Positions 1 through 7,545 of a stretch of 64,000 bases of DNA are shown one piece after another. The position numbers were made by a program, and so were the translations under genes. Source of the stretch: Tepidanaerobacteraceae bacterium (GTDB lineage Bacteria; Bacillota; Thermosediminibacteria; Thermosediminibacterales; Tepidanaerobacteraceae); NCBI GenBank assembly GCA_024655905.1, contig JANLFP010000008.1, forward strand, positions 119,933-183,932. The letters are read 5' to 3'. The notes beneath the pieces were generated by a model that saw only the letters and a list, made by a program, of their open reading frames with translations, was not told where the DNA came from and did no database searches. Every line of letters starts with the position of its first letter. Position 1 is the first letter of the stretch.

Positions 1-175
1 GGCCTAAAATCTGCGGCGGCTTTACCCTGGGATTGCCGTGATGAAATATCCTGATATCTGAACCGCAGACAGCACAGGCTTTCACCCGCACCAAGACACT
101 GTTGTCGTCCATTTTCGGTATTGGGACATCTTTAATTACTATTTTCTCTATTCCCTCAAAAACGGCGGCTTTCAT
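1..175 (-). CDS. zinc-dependent medium-chain dehydrogenase, N-terminal part (cut by window edge)
   Basis: Only the first 58 or so residues are inside the window; the gene runs off the left edge. The translation starts MKAAVFEGIEKIVIKD and contains ACAVCGSD, the catalytic-zinc cysteine region of medium-chain alcohol/polyol dehydrogenases. The start is fixed by AGGAGG at about 183-188, directly downstream of the SDR gene's stop, so the two are in one transcript. By family it would oxidise a secondary alcohol of a polyol or sugar with NAD(P). The substrate cannot be told from this fragment; its position after rhamnose-type genes suggests a sugar or lactaldehyde-like substrate. Confidence 0.85.
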   Translation of the reverse strand, partial: MKAAVFEGIEKIVIKDVPIPKMDDNSVLVRVKACAVCGSDIRIFHHGNPRVKPPQILG

Positions 176-186
176 TTCATATCCTC

Positions 187-1011
187 CTAACCCCTTGACT
201 TCCCGCCGGTGATGTTGTAGGTGACGCCGTGGATGTAGCTTGCCCTATCGGATGCCAAGAAGCAGACAAGGTCGGCCACTTCTCTCAATGTTCCCACTCT
301 CCCCAAAGGGATGGATACTTTCTCATAGCTTTTTCTCAGTTGCTCCACAGTTATTCCGCGGGTGTATGCCAGTGCCTCCTCATAGGCTTCCGTCCTCAAA
401 GCGGTTTTTTCCAGGATGCCGGGTGCCAGGGCCACGACTCTTATCCCGTATTTCCCCAGTTCCTTGGCCCAGGACCTGGTAAGGGAATAAAGAGCGGCCT
501 TGGTAGCGGCATAGCAGCTCTGGCCTTCGGAACCTTCAAGCCCGCTTTCTGAGCTCATATTGATTATGACCCCGCTATTTTTTTTAATCATTTCCCGAGC
601 CGCCGCTTGTGCGCACAGGAAGGCGCCTTTCTGGTTTATGGCTACCATAAGGTCAAATTCTTTTTCCTTCAGTTCATATTTACCCTTCGGGTCCATGGGG
701 TCCACCAGCAACCGGGGCAGATTAACGCCCGCATTATTGACGAGAACATCGACTTTGCCGTATGTTTCCACCGTTTTTTGCACCATATTTTCTACGCTTT
801 GAGCATTTGTCACGTCCGTTTGAACAAACATATGATTTTCAGTGCCGCCGTACAGTTCATTTAAGACATCATGCCCCGCCGGGTTTACATCGCATACAAC
901 CACATGCATCCCTTGCTCCGCCATCTCTTCTGCCACGGCTTTCCCTATCCCGGAAGCGCCGCCGGTAACGATGGCGACTTTGCCTTCAAGGCCAAGCCAT
1001 GATTGTTCCAT
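187..1011 (-). CDS. short-chain dehydrogenase, SorF-like (sorbitol-6-phosphate 2-dehydrogenase family)
   Basis: A 274-residue classical SDR. It has the TGGASGIG nucleotide-binding motif near the N-terminus, NNAG, the catalytic Ser region (NMSSESG) and YAATK with catalytic Tyr and Lys. The stretch VNLPRLLVD and the C-terminal ITGGKSRG end resemble SorF/GutF-type sorbitol-6-phosphate 2-dehydrogenases as I remember them, so a sugar-alcohol-phosphate/keto-sugar-phosphate substrate is likely but not proven. The start is MEQSWLGL, with GGAGG 7-8 bases upstream; an upstream in-frame ATG would add a poor leader. It lies between the PHP gene and a zinc dehydrogenase in the minus-strand catabolic operon. 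Confidence 0.85.
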   Translation of the reverse strand: MEQSWLGLEGKVAIVTGGASGIGKAVAEEMAEQGMHVVVCDVNPAGHDVLNELYGGTENHMFVQTDVTNAQSVENMVQKTVETYGKVDVLVNNAGVNLPRLLVDPMDPKGKYELKEKEFDLMVAINQKGAFLCAQAAAREMIKKNSGVIINMSSESGLEGSEGQSCYAATKAALYSLTRSWAKELGKYGIRVVALAPGILEKTALRTEAYEEALAYTRGITVEQLRKSYEKVSIPLGRVGTLREVADLVCFLASDRASYIHGVTYNITGGKSRG

Positions 1012-1153
1012 ATCAATGCCTCCAATCTTACATAAAAATATAAAACAGAATATCACCCGTACATCTGAAAAGCTATATGCCGGTTAAACTGCATGTTATG
1101 CCAATTTCGACATCCGCCTCTAAGCCATATAAACCATTTACATTAATTTTTCA

Positions 1154-2440
1154 TCACCTGACGCCTAAACCTATTTTTTTAAATATCTGAATCCTTTCTT
1201 CCAAATCTGGATATTTTTTTATGGTTCTTTGTGAGAACATACCGTCTTCGATATCCCGAACGGCAGCTTTTTCATGCCCAATAAGCGCCCATGTGGAATC
1301 GACAAGGTTTTGAAAATCGGGTTTTTTGTAGGCGTCGCAGATAAAAAGTTGTCTCGGAGAGTTTATGTCTTCACCGCTTATCTCAAAGAATCCGTGCTTT
1401 TTGCAGAGAGCCTTCAGTCTTGCAAGCTGCTGGAGACTGTTCCTGGTGGGCATATAAGTGATGGCTTTAAATCCCGCATCCTTTAACACCTCAAATAGCT
1501 CTTCCAGATAGCCGTCCTCAAATTTCTGGGCTCTTTTATCTCCGGTGACGGAGTCTTTTACATCCCCCAGGTACGCATACGCCGGGATGGCCCCTACCTC
1601 ATCCGCCATTTTGATAAAATCTTTTACGTCCGGACATTCACCGGTGGCGTCAATATAAAAGAACGACGTGTCGCTTTTCAACACTCCCAGTAAATCGTAG
1701 AGGTAGTATTCGTTTTCCAAATCCAGCAGGTATTTTTCATTCTTTTCGCTAACGGGCAATTTCATTTTTGTTCTTAAAAACTCCAGAAGCTCAGAACCTC
1801 TGCCGAATTTTTCCGTCAATTTTATTGCAAAGGCAAAAAGTATATGCCTTTCGGTTATGCTTCCTCCTTCATTATTTTTGGAAAGAGGAACAACATCTTT
1901 ATCAAAGTCCAGTTTAATGCCCGATGGGGCCATAATACCGTTTATCTTTTCTACCATCAGGCGGTTGCGCTTGTTTCTTTCTTCCTTATAAGGTTCAATA
2001 AATGCTTTTACTTTATTTACCTGAGTATGAGGAATACCGTGTAGAGTCACATACGCTATATCGTTCTGATCGGGGTTGTTTATTTTTCTCCCTTTTAAAG
2101 GTGTCCGAGAAAAATCCACCCTGCATTCCATGCCTATGGTAGTGGCTATGCCGATTATATTGCCCGCTTCTATGAATTCCGGAACGCCGCTTACGGTATC
2201 ATGATCTACAATGCCGCACGTAGCAAGGCCGGCATTATATGAGGCCCATACGGCTTTAGCGGGGGAATAGGGTGAAAAGGAATAGAAGGTGTGAATATGG
2301 TTGTTCACGCAATCGCCTGTCTGGGGCCGCAATATGCAGCCATTTTCAATGGCTTCTGAAAGTTTCCTCAGACTTTCAAGCCTTACATTTAAATCCTCAT
2401 TATTAAGTTCCTCAATATACCGCTCGAATTTCTTTTCCAT
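1154..2440 (-). CDS. PHP-domain phosphoesterase of about 428 residues
   Basis: PHP-fold metal-dependent phosphoesterase. The metal-binding NNHIHTFYSFSP motif lies near residue 45 and VDHDTVSG about 30 residues later, with further acidic and histidine residues downstream. PHP proteins usually hydrolyse phosphomonoesters. This one is longer than the YcdX type found elsewhere in the window and has an extra alpha/beta region after the N-terminal metal site. The start MEKKFERY is preceded by AAGGA. A longer reading would begin inside the dehydrogenase gene and run through a palindromic repeat, so it is not credible. Its place between two sugar dehydrogenases suggests action on a sugar phosphate; this is inference. 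Confidence 0.8.
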   Translation of the reverse strand: MEKKFERYIEELNNEDLNVRLESLRKLSEAIENGCILRPQTGDCVNNHIHTFYSFSPYSPAKAVWASYNAGLATCGIVDHDTVSGVPEFIEAGNIIGIATTIGMECRVDFSRTPLKGRKINNPDQNDIAYVTLHGIPHTQVNKVKAFIEPYKEERNKRNRLMVEKINGIMAPSGIKLDFDKDVVPLSKNNEGGSITERHILFAFAIKLTEKFGRGSELLEFLRTKMKLPVSEKNEKYLLDLENEYYLYDLLGVLKSDTSFFYIDATGECPDVKDFIKMADEVGAIPAYAYLGDVKDSVTGDKRAQKFEDGYLEELFEVLKDAGFKAITYMPTRNSLQQLARLKALCKKHGFFEISGEDINSPRQLFICDAYKKPDFQNLVDSTWALIGHEKAAVRDIEDGMFSQRTIKKYPDLEERIQIFKKIGLGVR

Positions 2441-2481
2441 GATATTCCTTTGCTCCCATGCATATATTTCATAATAATTTG

Positions 2482-2506
2482 TGTCACAGGAACCGTCCCC
2501 GTGACA
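2482..2506. repeat. short palindromic repeat carrying GGGGACGGTTC
   Basis: Inverted arms TGTCAC and GTGACA enclose AGGAACCGTCCCC; the minus strand reads GGGGACGGTTCCT. The same core is found at 6336-6360. Palindromes with this core are scattered in many clostridial genomes and are thought to relate to IS200/REP-type elements (from memory). This copy supplies the last codons and the stop of the SorE-like gene. Confidence 0.6.
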
Positions 2507-3761
2507 TGTCTGACAATGACAATAGATACCTTTCTGCTTCGGCACACCACAGACCATTGTTTTTTTCCACAATATCGGCAAGTTTTGCAAAAAGCGGGGC
2601 CGTCTTTCCTTTTTCCCGGAAATCCGAAATAGCGGTAAGTTCCATTTCGATATTGGTATAAATGAGCTTTTTGCCCCCGGGTATTTTGGGGAGGTTCAAG
2701 GTGGTCTCTGCCACACAGTTGAGCCCTCCTACGTGAGTTATCATTGCTGCCGGGTCTATGAGACCTTTTGCCATTAGCTGCAGGGATTCAATCATGTCAT
2801 CGGTATTGCCTCCGCTGGTGCCCACCACATGGGTGGAGTTGTAGTGCACGTTGTAGAAATTAAACTCCGCAGAAAAAGCGGGATCGGTGGGACCCGCAAA
2901 GAAATTGAGGCATCCATCCCTGCCCAGGATTTTATCGGCCATCTCCACCACGGGTTTTACAGGCGCAAACACGAAAACATCGTCGTAGCCTTTTCCGCCG
3001 GTGAGCCCCACAAGGTATTTATCTGCATTTTCTATTCCAGCAGTATTTATATACCTGAGCTCCACTCCGTGTTTGGCGGCTTCTTCCACGGTGATGATCC
3101 GGGCTGCCCTGGCTAGTCTTGCATCATCGATGTCGGTCACTACAAGGAATCGCGGTTTTCTCGGACCATGGATGGCATAATCCGCCGCCCCCAGCCCCAT
3201 CGGCCCTGCCGCCCCCAGCATGGCCATATTTCCTCCTTCTGCAATGCCCATGTGATGCACATAAGAACCCTGGACGGTGTGGTAGCTGGCGTGAAAAGCT
3301 CCAACTATGCAGGACATGGGTTCGGATAAGGACCCGTAAAAATAGGCTTCACCTTCGTAAGTCAAAAGGCAATTCATCTCCATGACTTCATTGGGTATGA
3401 CAATATATGTGGCATCTCCTCCTATATACTGAAAGGAATATCCCGGTGCCGCAAGAGTTCCTTTGTAGTTTAAGGCCGGCTGAACGGTAAATTTCTGGCC
3501 GGGTTTGAATTTTGGGCTCCACTTTTTCCCTACTTCCAGAATTTCACCGCAAAATTCATGTCCGATGATGACGGGTCTTTTGTCTATATCTTTCGGAACC
3601 CTCTTGTGTTCCGGTCCCTGCACCGCCGCCTTGTATGAAGACATGCAAAGGCTATCCGATATAATGTGGGCCAGGATTTCATCGTCTTTTATGGGCGGCA
3701 GCTCAAATTCCTCAAGCCTGAGGTCATTTTTCCCGTATAATCTTACTGCTTTTGTCTTCAT
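2484..3761 (-). CDS. medium-chain zinc dehydrogenase, SorE-like (L-sorbose-1-phosphate reductase family)
   Basis: A 425-residue dehydrogenase/reductase. Residues around SLCMSSYK, GHEFCGEI and FGP-like elements correspond to the catalytic domain. A Rossmann segment around MLGAAGPMGLGAAD binds NAD(P). The long form without the usual four-cysteine structural zinc loop resembles SorE, which interconverts L-sorbose-1-phosphate and D-sorbitol-6-phosphate. The start MKTKAVRLYG has AAGGAGAGGA upstream; an earlier in-frame start lacks support. The last residues (MSRGRFL) and the stop lie in a palindromic repeat, so the original C-terminus has been replaced. It sits downstream of the class II aldolase and upstream of the PHP gene. 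Confidence 0.82.
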   Translation of the reverse strand: MKTKAVRLYGKNDLRLEEFELPPIKDDEILAHIISDSLCMSSYKAAVQGPEHKRVPKDIDKRPVIIGHEFCGEILEVGKKWSPKFKPGQKFTVQPALNYKGTLAAPGYSFQYIGGDATYIVIPNEVMEMNCLLTYEGEAYFYGSLSEPMSCIVGAFHASYHTVQGSYVHHMGIAEGGNMAMLGAAGPMGLGAADYAIHGPRKPRFLVVTDIDDARLARAARIITVEEAAKHGVELRYINTAGIENADKYLVGLTGGKGYDDVFVFAPVKPVVEMADKILGRDGCLNFFAGPTDPAFSAEFNFYNVHYNSTHVVGTSGGNTDDMIESLQLMAKGLIDPAAMITHVGGLNCVAETTLNLPKIPGGKKLIYTNIEMELTAISDFREKGKTAPLFAKLADIVEKNNGLWCAEAERYLLSLSDMSRGRFL

Positions 3762-3875
3762 GAAAATCCTCTCCTTGCAGAATATGTTTTGATTAACATC
3801 GATTCCAGCATAGAAAGCCGTTTTATTTGCCGGAGACGGCCCGGCACCTTTGCTCATCCTGCCTCCGGTGGAGAA

Positions 3876-4928
3876 TTAACTTCTTTTTATCAAGGCTTTA
3901 CGGTATTTTTCGCTCTCCCAGTTTTTGATGAATCCGATCTCTTCGAGCGTCATTCTCTTAATGGAAAGCCTTTTTTCTTCGATTTTCTTCAAGATATAAA
4001 TATATGCGAGCAAAGTTTCTTCCATTGCAAGCGCTTCCTGAAAAGATGTTCTATAAGTTATTTCTCCGGTTTTTGTGTTGATATTCAGTTTATTTTCATT
4101 ATTATCCAGCGAAATGTTATCGTTCAGATAAACTAATTGATCCGGGTATAGGGCATTTTTATCAAAAAAATCGGAGGAAATGCTGTTATTTTTAAAGAAG
4201 TCTTTTAGATATGCGGTGCGGCTCATAAAGGTGTTATCGTCAATTTTTTCTATAGACATCTCAGGGTAAGGTTCCGTGATGTGTAAAGATTTTTTTATAG
4301 ACTCATTTACTTCTTCATGAAGCCTTATGACTTCTTCACGGCTATCGGAGTTTACTATGAGGCCGTGATTTTCCATAAATATAGCTTTTGGAAACTTTCT
4401 GCCGCTTTTCATATGGCGCTCCAACGCTTCCCGTATCTTGAGAGTAAGATAAAAGCCCGGATTTATATATGGAATCCAGAGGAAACAATAGGGCTTGCCG
4501 GAAAATATCTCCCGGATGATTTCTTCACCTTTTTTGCTGCAGCAGAGGATATTAACATAGACCGCATGTGAATGAATCACATATTTTTGCAAAATCGAAT
4601 GAAAGCCCGCTTCCACAGAAGGTCTGAGTTCCTTTAATCCTTCAACTTTAACTACACTCTTTTTCAAAAAAGCAGTGCTGTCTTTTTCATAGTCAATACC
4701 TGAATCCAAATCCGCCCGGTCAAAATAGTCTTTAATATCTTTGTAATTTACCACTACGAATCCTTCGCTTCTAGTCACCTGATTCAGTTTATAGCCCGAA
4801 GCCTTAACCGCCATAAGTTCATCATTTATTTTTACCGAAGTATTGCCTCCGCCCCCCTGCACCATGTCAGGGAAGTTGCCCACGGCCCGGGATATGATCT
4901 CGAGATCCTGAAAGGCAGCATCATTCAT
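3876..4928 (-). CDS. class II aldolase/adducin-family protein, RhaE-N-terminal-like
   Basis: A 350-residue class II aldolase. QGGGGNTSVK near residue 25 is the phosphate-binding loop, VIHSHAVYVN near residue 120 supplies zinc histidines, and ENHGLIVN near residue 185 is the third conserved segment. It is longer than FucA/RhaD. It matches in size and layout the aldolase half of RhaE proteins, which cleave rhamnulose-1-phosphate to dihydroxyacetone phosphate and lactaldehyde, but there is no C-terminal dehydrogenase domain. The start has GAAGG upstream. It lies just downstream of the rhamnose isomerase gene, which supports a deoxy-sugar role. Confidence 0.82.
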   Translation of the reverse strand: MNDAAFQDLEIISRAVGNFPDMVQGGGGNTSVKINDELMAVKASGYKLNQVTRSEGFVVVNYKDIKDYFDRADLDSGIDYEKDSTAFLKKSVVKVEGLKELRPSVEAGFHSILQKYVIHSHAVYVNILCCSKKGEEIIREIFSGKPYCFLWIPYINPGFYLTLKIREALERHMKSGRKFPKAIFMENHGLIVNSDSREEVIRLHEEVNESIKKSLHITEPYPEMSIEKIDDNTFMSRTAYLKDFFKNNSISSDFFDKNALYPDQLVYLNDNISLDNNENKLNINTKTGEITYRTSFQEALAMEETLLAYIYILKKIEEKRLSIKRMTLEEIGFIKNWESEKYRKALIKRS

Positions 4929-5075
4929 TGGATTACCTTCTTTCCATTTAAAGTTATTCGTGTAAAAAGTCGATTCTGGTGGTTGTAGCCTGGCACCTGA
5001 CCGTTCAGCCAGACGCTTTAAGCCGCTCCTTCGCTCCGCAGGGGTATGCCCGTAATTCGGCGTGTAAATGCAGTC

Positions 5076-6290
5076 CTACTCCCAGCCCTTGCCGCCTATA
5101 CCCCTCTCGAGTTTCTTTTGTTCATAGCCGCTCTCAAGGTATGCTTTCATGGGATCTGGAGCGAGACCCATTTCCTCCCTTACCTTTTCCAGAAGAGGCC
5201 TTACATCGGTCTCGAAAGCTTCTCTTACTACAGCTTCGGCCCCCAGCACATCACCGTTCAACTGGCGTTCTTTCAGGAGTTTGCCGTCTACTAAAAGCGC
5301 TTTCGCATAGGCCGTCTGAACATTCAATACCGAACGTATCATGGCAGGAACCTTGGGCTCGATATTATGGCTCTGGTCTATCATGTACGCCACATTTTCA
5401 GCAGTCTTTTTTGTCTCGGGGCTGCAGGCTCCCGCCACCAGTTCTTTGAAGATGAGGAAGAGTTCATAGGGATTTATGGAACCTACTATGAGATCGTCAT
5501 CGCCGTATTTTCTGTTGTTGAAATGGAAACCTCCCAGTTTGTCCTCATCCAGCAAAAATGCCACAATGTGTTCCACGTTGGTCCCCTGGGGGTGGTGCCC
5601 CAGGTCCACCAGTACCTGAGCTTTTTTGCCTATTTTTGTAGCAAAGGTGTACGCCATGCCCCAGTCTGCTATATCTGTGTGATAAAATCCCGGCTCGTAA
5701 AATTTATACTCTATGAGCATCCTCATATCGTCATCCATGGCGGCATCGAGCTCGGCCAGGCTTTCCTGCATCCAGTGCTTTCTATCCCTGAAGTCACCCT
5801 GCCCGGGGTAATTGGTGCCGTCGGCAAACCACAGGCTCAGGATCTTTGAATCGACCGCCCTTGCGATTTCCACGCATTCTAGCATGTGGGCCACCGCCTT
5901 TTTTCTGACTTCAGGATTTGCATTGCACACGCTGCCGAATTTATAGTCATCTTCCTGGAAAAGATTGGGGTTTACAGCGCCGATTTTAAGCCCGAGACTT
6001 TCGGCGAACTCTTTCACTTCACTGTAGTCATCAACCTTGTCCCAGGGTATATGTATGGCTACGGAAGGGCAGATGCCGGTATATTTATGCACCTGGGCCG
6101 CATCTTCCAGCTTCTCGAACAGGCTTCTGGGCACTCCAGCCTGTTTGAAAACTTTGAACCTGGTCCCCGAATCCCCGTAACCCCATGAAGGTGTCTCAAC
6201 CCTGAAGCTTTTAATCATCTTTTTGACCCATTCTACATCGATACCTTTTTCTCTTTGCTTTTCTTCCCAAATTGCATATTCTTTAGACAT
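5076..6290 (-). CDS. rhaI: L-rhamnose isomerase, RhaI type (TIM-barrel sugar isomerase)
   Basis: A 404-residue xylose-isomerase-like barrel. It matches the RhaI/Pseudomonas stutzeri-type L-rhamnose isomerases: SWGYGDSGTRF near the N-terminus, then LWFADGTNYPGQGDF, IEYKFYEPGFYHTD, VDLGHHPQGTNVEHIVA and FHFNNRKYGDDDL, which carry the metal-binding Glu, Asp and His residues. It would convert L-rhamnose to L-rhamnulose in the cytoplasm. The start is clear, with AGGAGGGG eight bases upstream. It follows the DeoR gene and heads the enzyme genes. Some relatives act on other aldoses, so the exact substrate rests on the rhamnosidases at 22588-31250. Confidence 0.85.
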   Translation of the reverse strand: MSKEYAIWEEKQREKGIDVEWVKKMIKSFRVETPSWGYGDSGTRFKVFKQAGVPRSLFEKLEDAAQVHKYTGICPSVAIHIPWDKVDDYSEVKEFAESLGLKIGAVNPNLFQEDDYKFGSVCNANPEVRKKAVAHMLECVEIARAVDSKILSLWFADGTNYPGQGDFRDRKHWMQESLAELDAAMDDDMRMLIEYKFYEPGFYHTDIADWGMAYTFATKIGKKAQVLVDLGHHPQGTNVEHIVAFLLDEDKLGGFHFNNRKYGDDDLIVGSINPYELFLIFKELVAGACSPETKKTAENVAYMIDQSHNIEPKVPAMIRSVLNVQTAYAKALLVDGKLLKERQLNGDVLGAEAVVREAFETDVRPLLEKVREEMGLAPDPMKAYLESGYEQKKLERGIGGKGWE

Positions 6291-6335
6291 ATTAACCCCT
6301 CCTGATTTTTAAAAATAAGTTACAGAAAAATTAAT

Positions 6336-6360
6336 GAGTCAGGGGACGGTTCTCTAACTC
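6336..6360. repeat. short palindromic repeat, second GGGGACGGTTC copy
   Basis: Arms GAGTC and AACTC flank AGGGGACGGTTCTCT in the gap between the isomerase and DeoR genes. The core GGGGACGGTTC is shared with the repeat at 2482-2506. A small hairpin CAAAATG-CAA-CATTTTG follows at about 6361-6378. Confidence 0.6.
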
Positions 6361-6464
6361 AAAATGCAACATTTTGAACACGCGCTTTCGGGACATCCCT
6401 CTTTAAGTTGACGTCCGACTTCTACCACTATTTGCTGCAAAAACCGCCCGATTATTGTTTAAAC

Positions 6465-7286
6465 TCACTTTACTTGCTCTAAATCACATGCCGTACCAGC
6501 TACACCGCCGGTTTCATTCGGCCTTGGAGCCACTATAATTTCTATGCCCAGCTTTTTTAATTCATCCAGGTCTTCTTTCGGTGTTCCTGTATCCGTTATT
6601 ATCTTATTTACCGCCGTTACCGGAGCCACAGTTGACAGTGCAGCCTTCCCAAATTTATCGTGATCCACCAGCAAAACAGTCTCCTTTGCTGCCTTCAACA
6701 TCTCCTGCTTGACTTTTGCCTGAAGTTCCGTGGATTCGGTTATACCTTCATCCAGAGTTATACCTTTGCAGGAAATGAAAGCCTTCCGGATGTTATAATT
6801 GGAAAGCGCCCTCTCCACCAGAGGCCCCACAAAGGATAATGTCTTCGGCTGCAACGTCCCGCCGGTACATATCACCGTAATGTCTCGGTTGTTTTCCAGC
6901 GCCATTACTACTTTTATGGCATGGGTGATAACCACTATGTCCTTTTTTTCTTTCAAAAAATGTACAAACTGCAGCGCTGTGGTGCTGGCATCCACTGCTA
7001 TGACATCACCCGGCTGGACCAGTTCTGCCGCAACCTTTCCAATACTTTGTTTTTCCAAGCGGTTTTTCATGTTTCTGATATAAAAAGCCGTCTCTTCCTG
7101 AACCTGTTTTATATTGTAAGCACCGCCATGAGTGCGCTTTAAATAACCCTTGCCTTCAAGATATTCCAAGTCCCGGCGAATGGTTTCCTCCGTAACCTGG
7201 AATATCTCGCTTAATTCAGCAACTTTTGCAATGCCCCGTTCATTCAAATGTTTAATAATCTCCTGCCGCCGCTCCTCGGGTCGCAT
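6465..7286 (-). CDS. DeoR-family transcriptional regulator of the catabolic operon
   Basis: A 273-residue DeoR regulator. The N-terminal helix-turn-helix has VTEETIRRDLEYLEGKGYL followed by HGGA, and the C-terminal DeoRC sugar-phosphate sensor has DASTTAL, TGGTL and LLVDHDKFG. It should bind DNA without ligand and release on binding a sugar phosphate. The start has AAAGGAGG upstream. It is the first gene before the isomerase-aldolase-dehydrogenase set. A possible operator (7350-7366) lies about 65 bases before its start, so autoregulation together with control of the downstream enzymes is likely. Confidence 0.9.
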   Translation of the reverse strand: MRPEERRQEIIKHLNERGIAKVAELSEIFQVTEETIRRDLEYLEGKGYLKRTHGGAYNIKQVQEETAFYIRNMKNRLEKQSIGKVAAELVQPGDVIAVDASTTALQFVHFLKEKKDIVVITHAIKVVMALENNRDITVICTGGTLQPKTLSFVGPLVERALSNYNIRKAFISCKGITLDEGITESTELQAKVKQEMLKAAKETVLLVDHDKFGKAALSTVAPVTAVNKIITDTGTPKEDLDELKKLGIEIIVAPRPNETGGVAGTACDLEQVK

Positions 7287-7349
7287 GGCTCGCCTCCTTT
7301 AAAACCTTTAAAAATATCCATTACATTGCGATGCTTTTTTATATATATT

Positions 7350-7366
7350 CTATAAACAAACGAAAA
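7350..7366 (-). promoter_or_regulatory. candidate DeoR operator (TTTTCGTTTGTTTATAG)
   Basis: Read on the minus strand this 17-mer matches the site upstream of the other DeoR gene (21820-21836, opposite orientation) at 16 of 17 positions. TTTCNTTT-like half-sites are typical of DeoR-family operators. The sites lie in AT-rich DNA, so the match is suggestive only. Confidence 0.45.
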
Positions 7367-7545
7367 ATCCTCTAGATTTTTGGGATATCAAAAAATATTT
7401 TTTTGTTATCAATAATCTTTCATTGTAAAAATAAAAGTTTTGATTCATCGCTGTATTTTGACCCTCGCTTAAAAAATAACTGCATCGCGAACGACTAAGG
7501 TCAACGGTGGGGATTCGGCACGATCCGGAAGATATACTTCCCCTT

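Noticed and set aside
4021..4045. AAGCGCTT-containing stretch resembling a catabolite-repression (cre) site
   Set aside because: It lies inside the aldolase coding sequence, is an incomplete match, and is not near a start.
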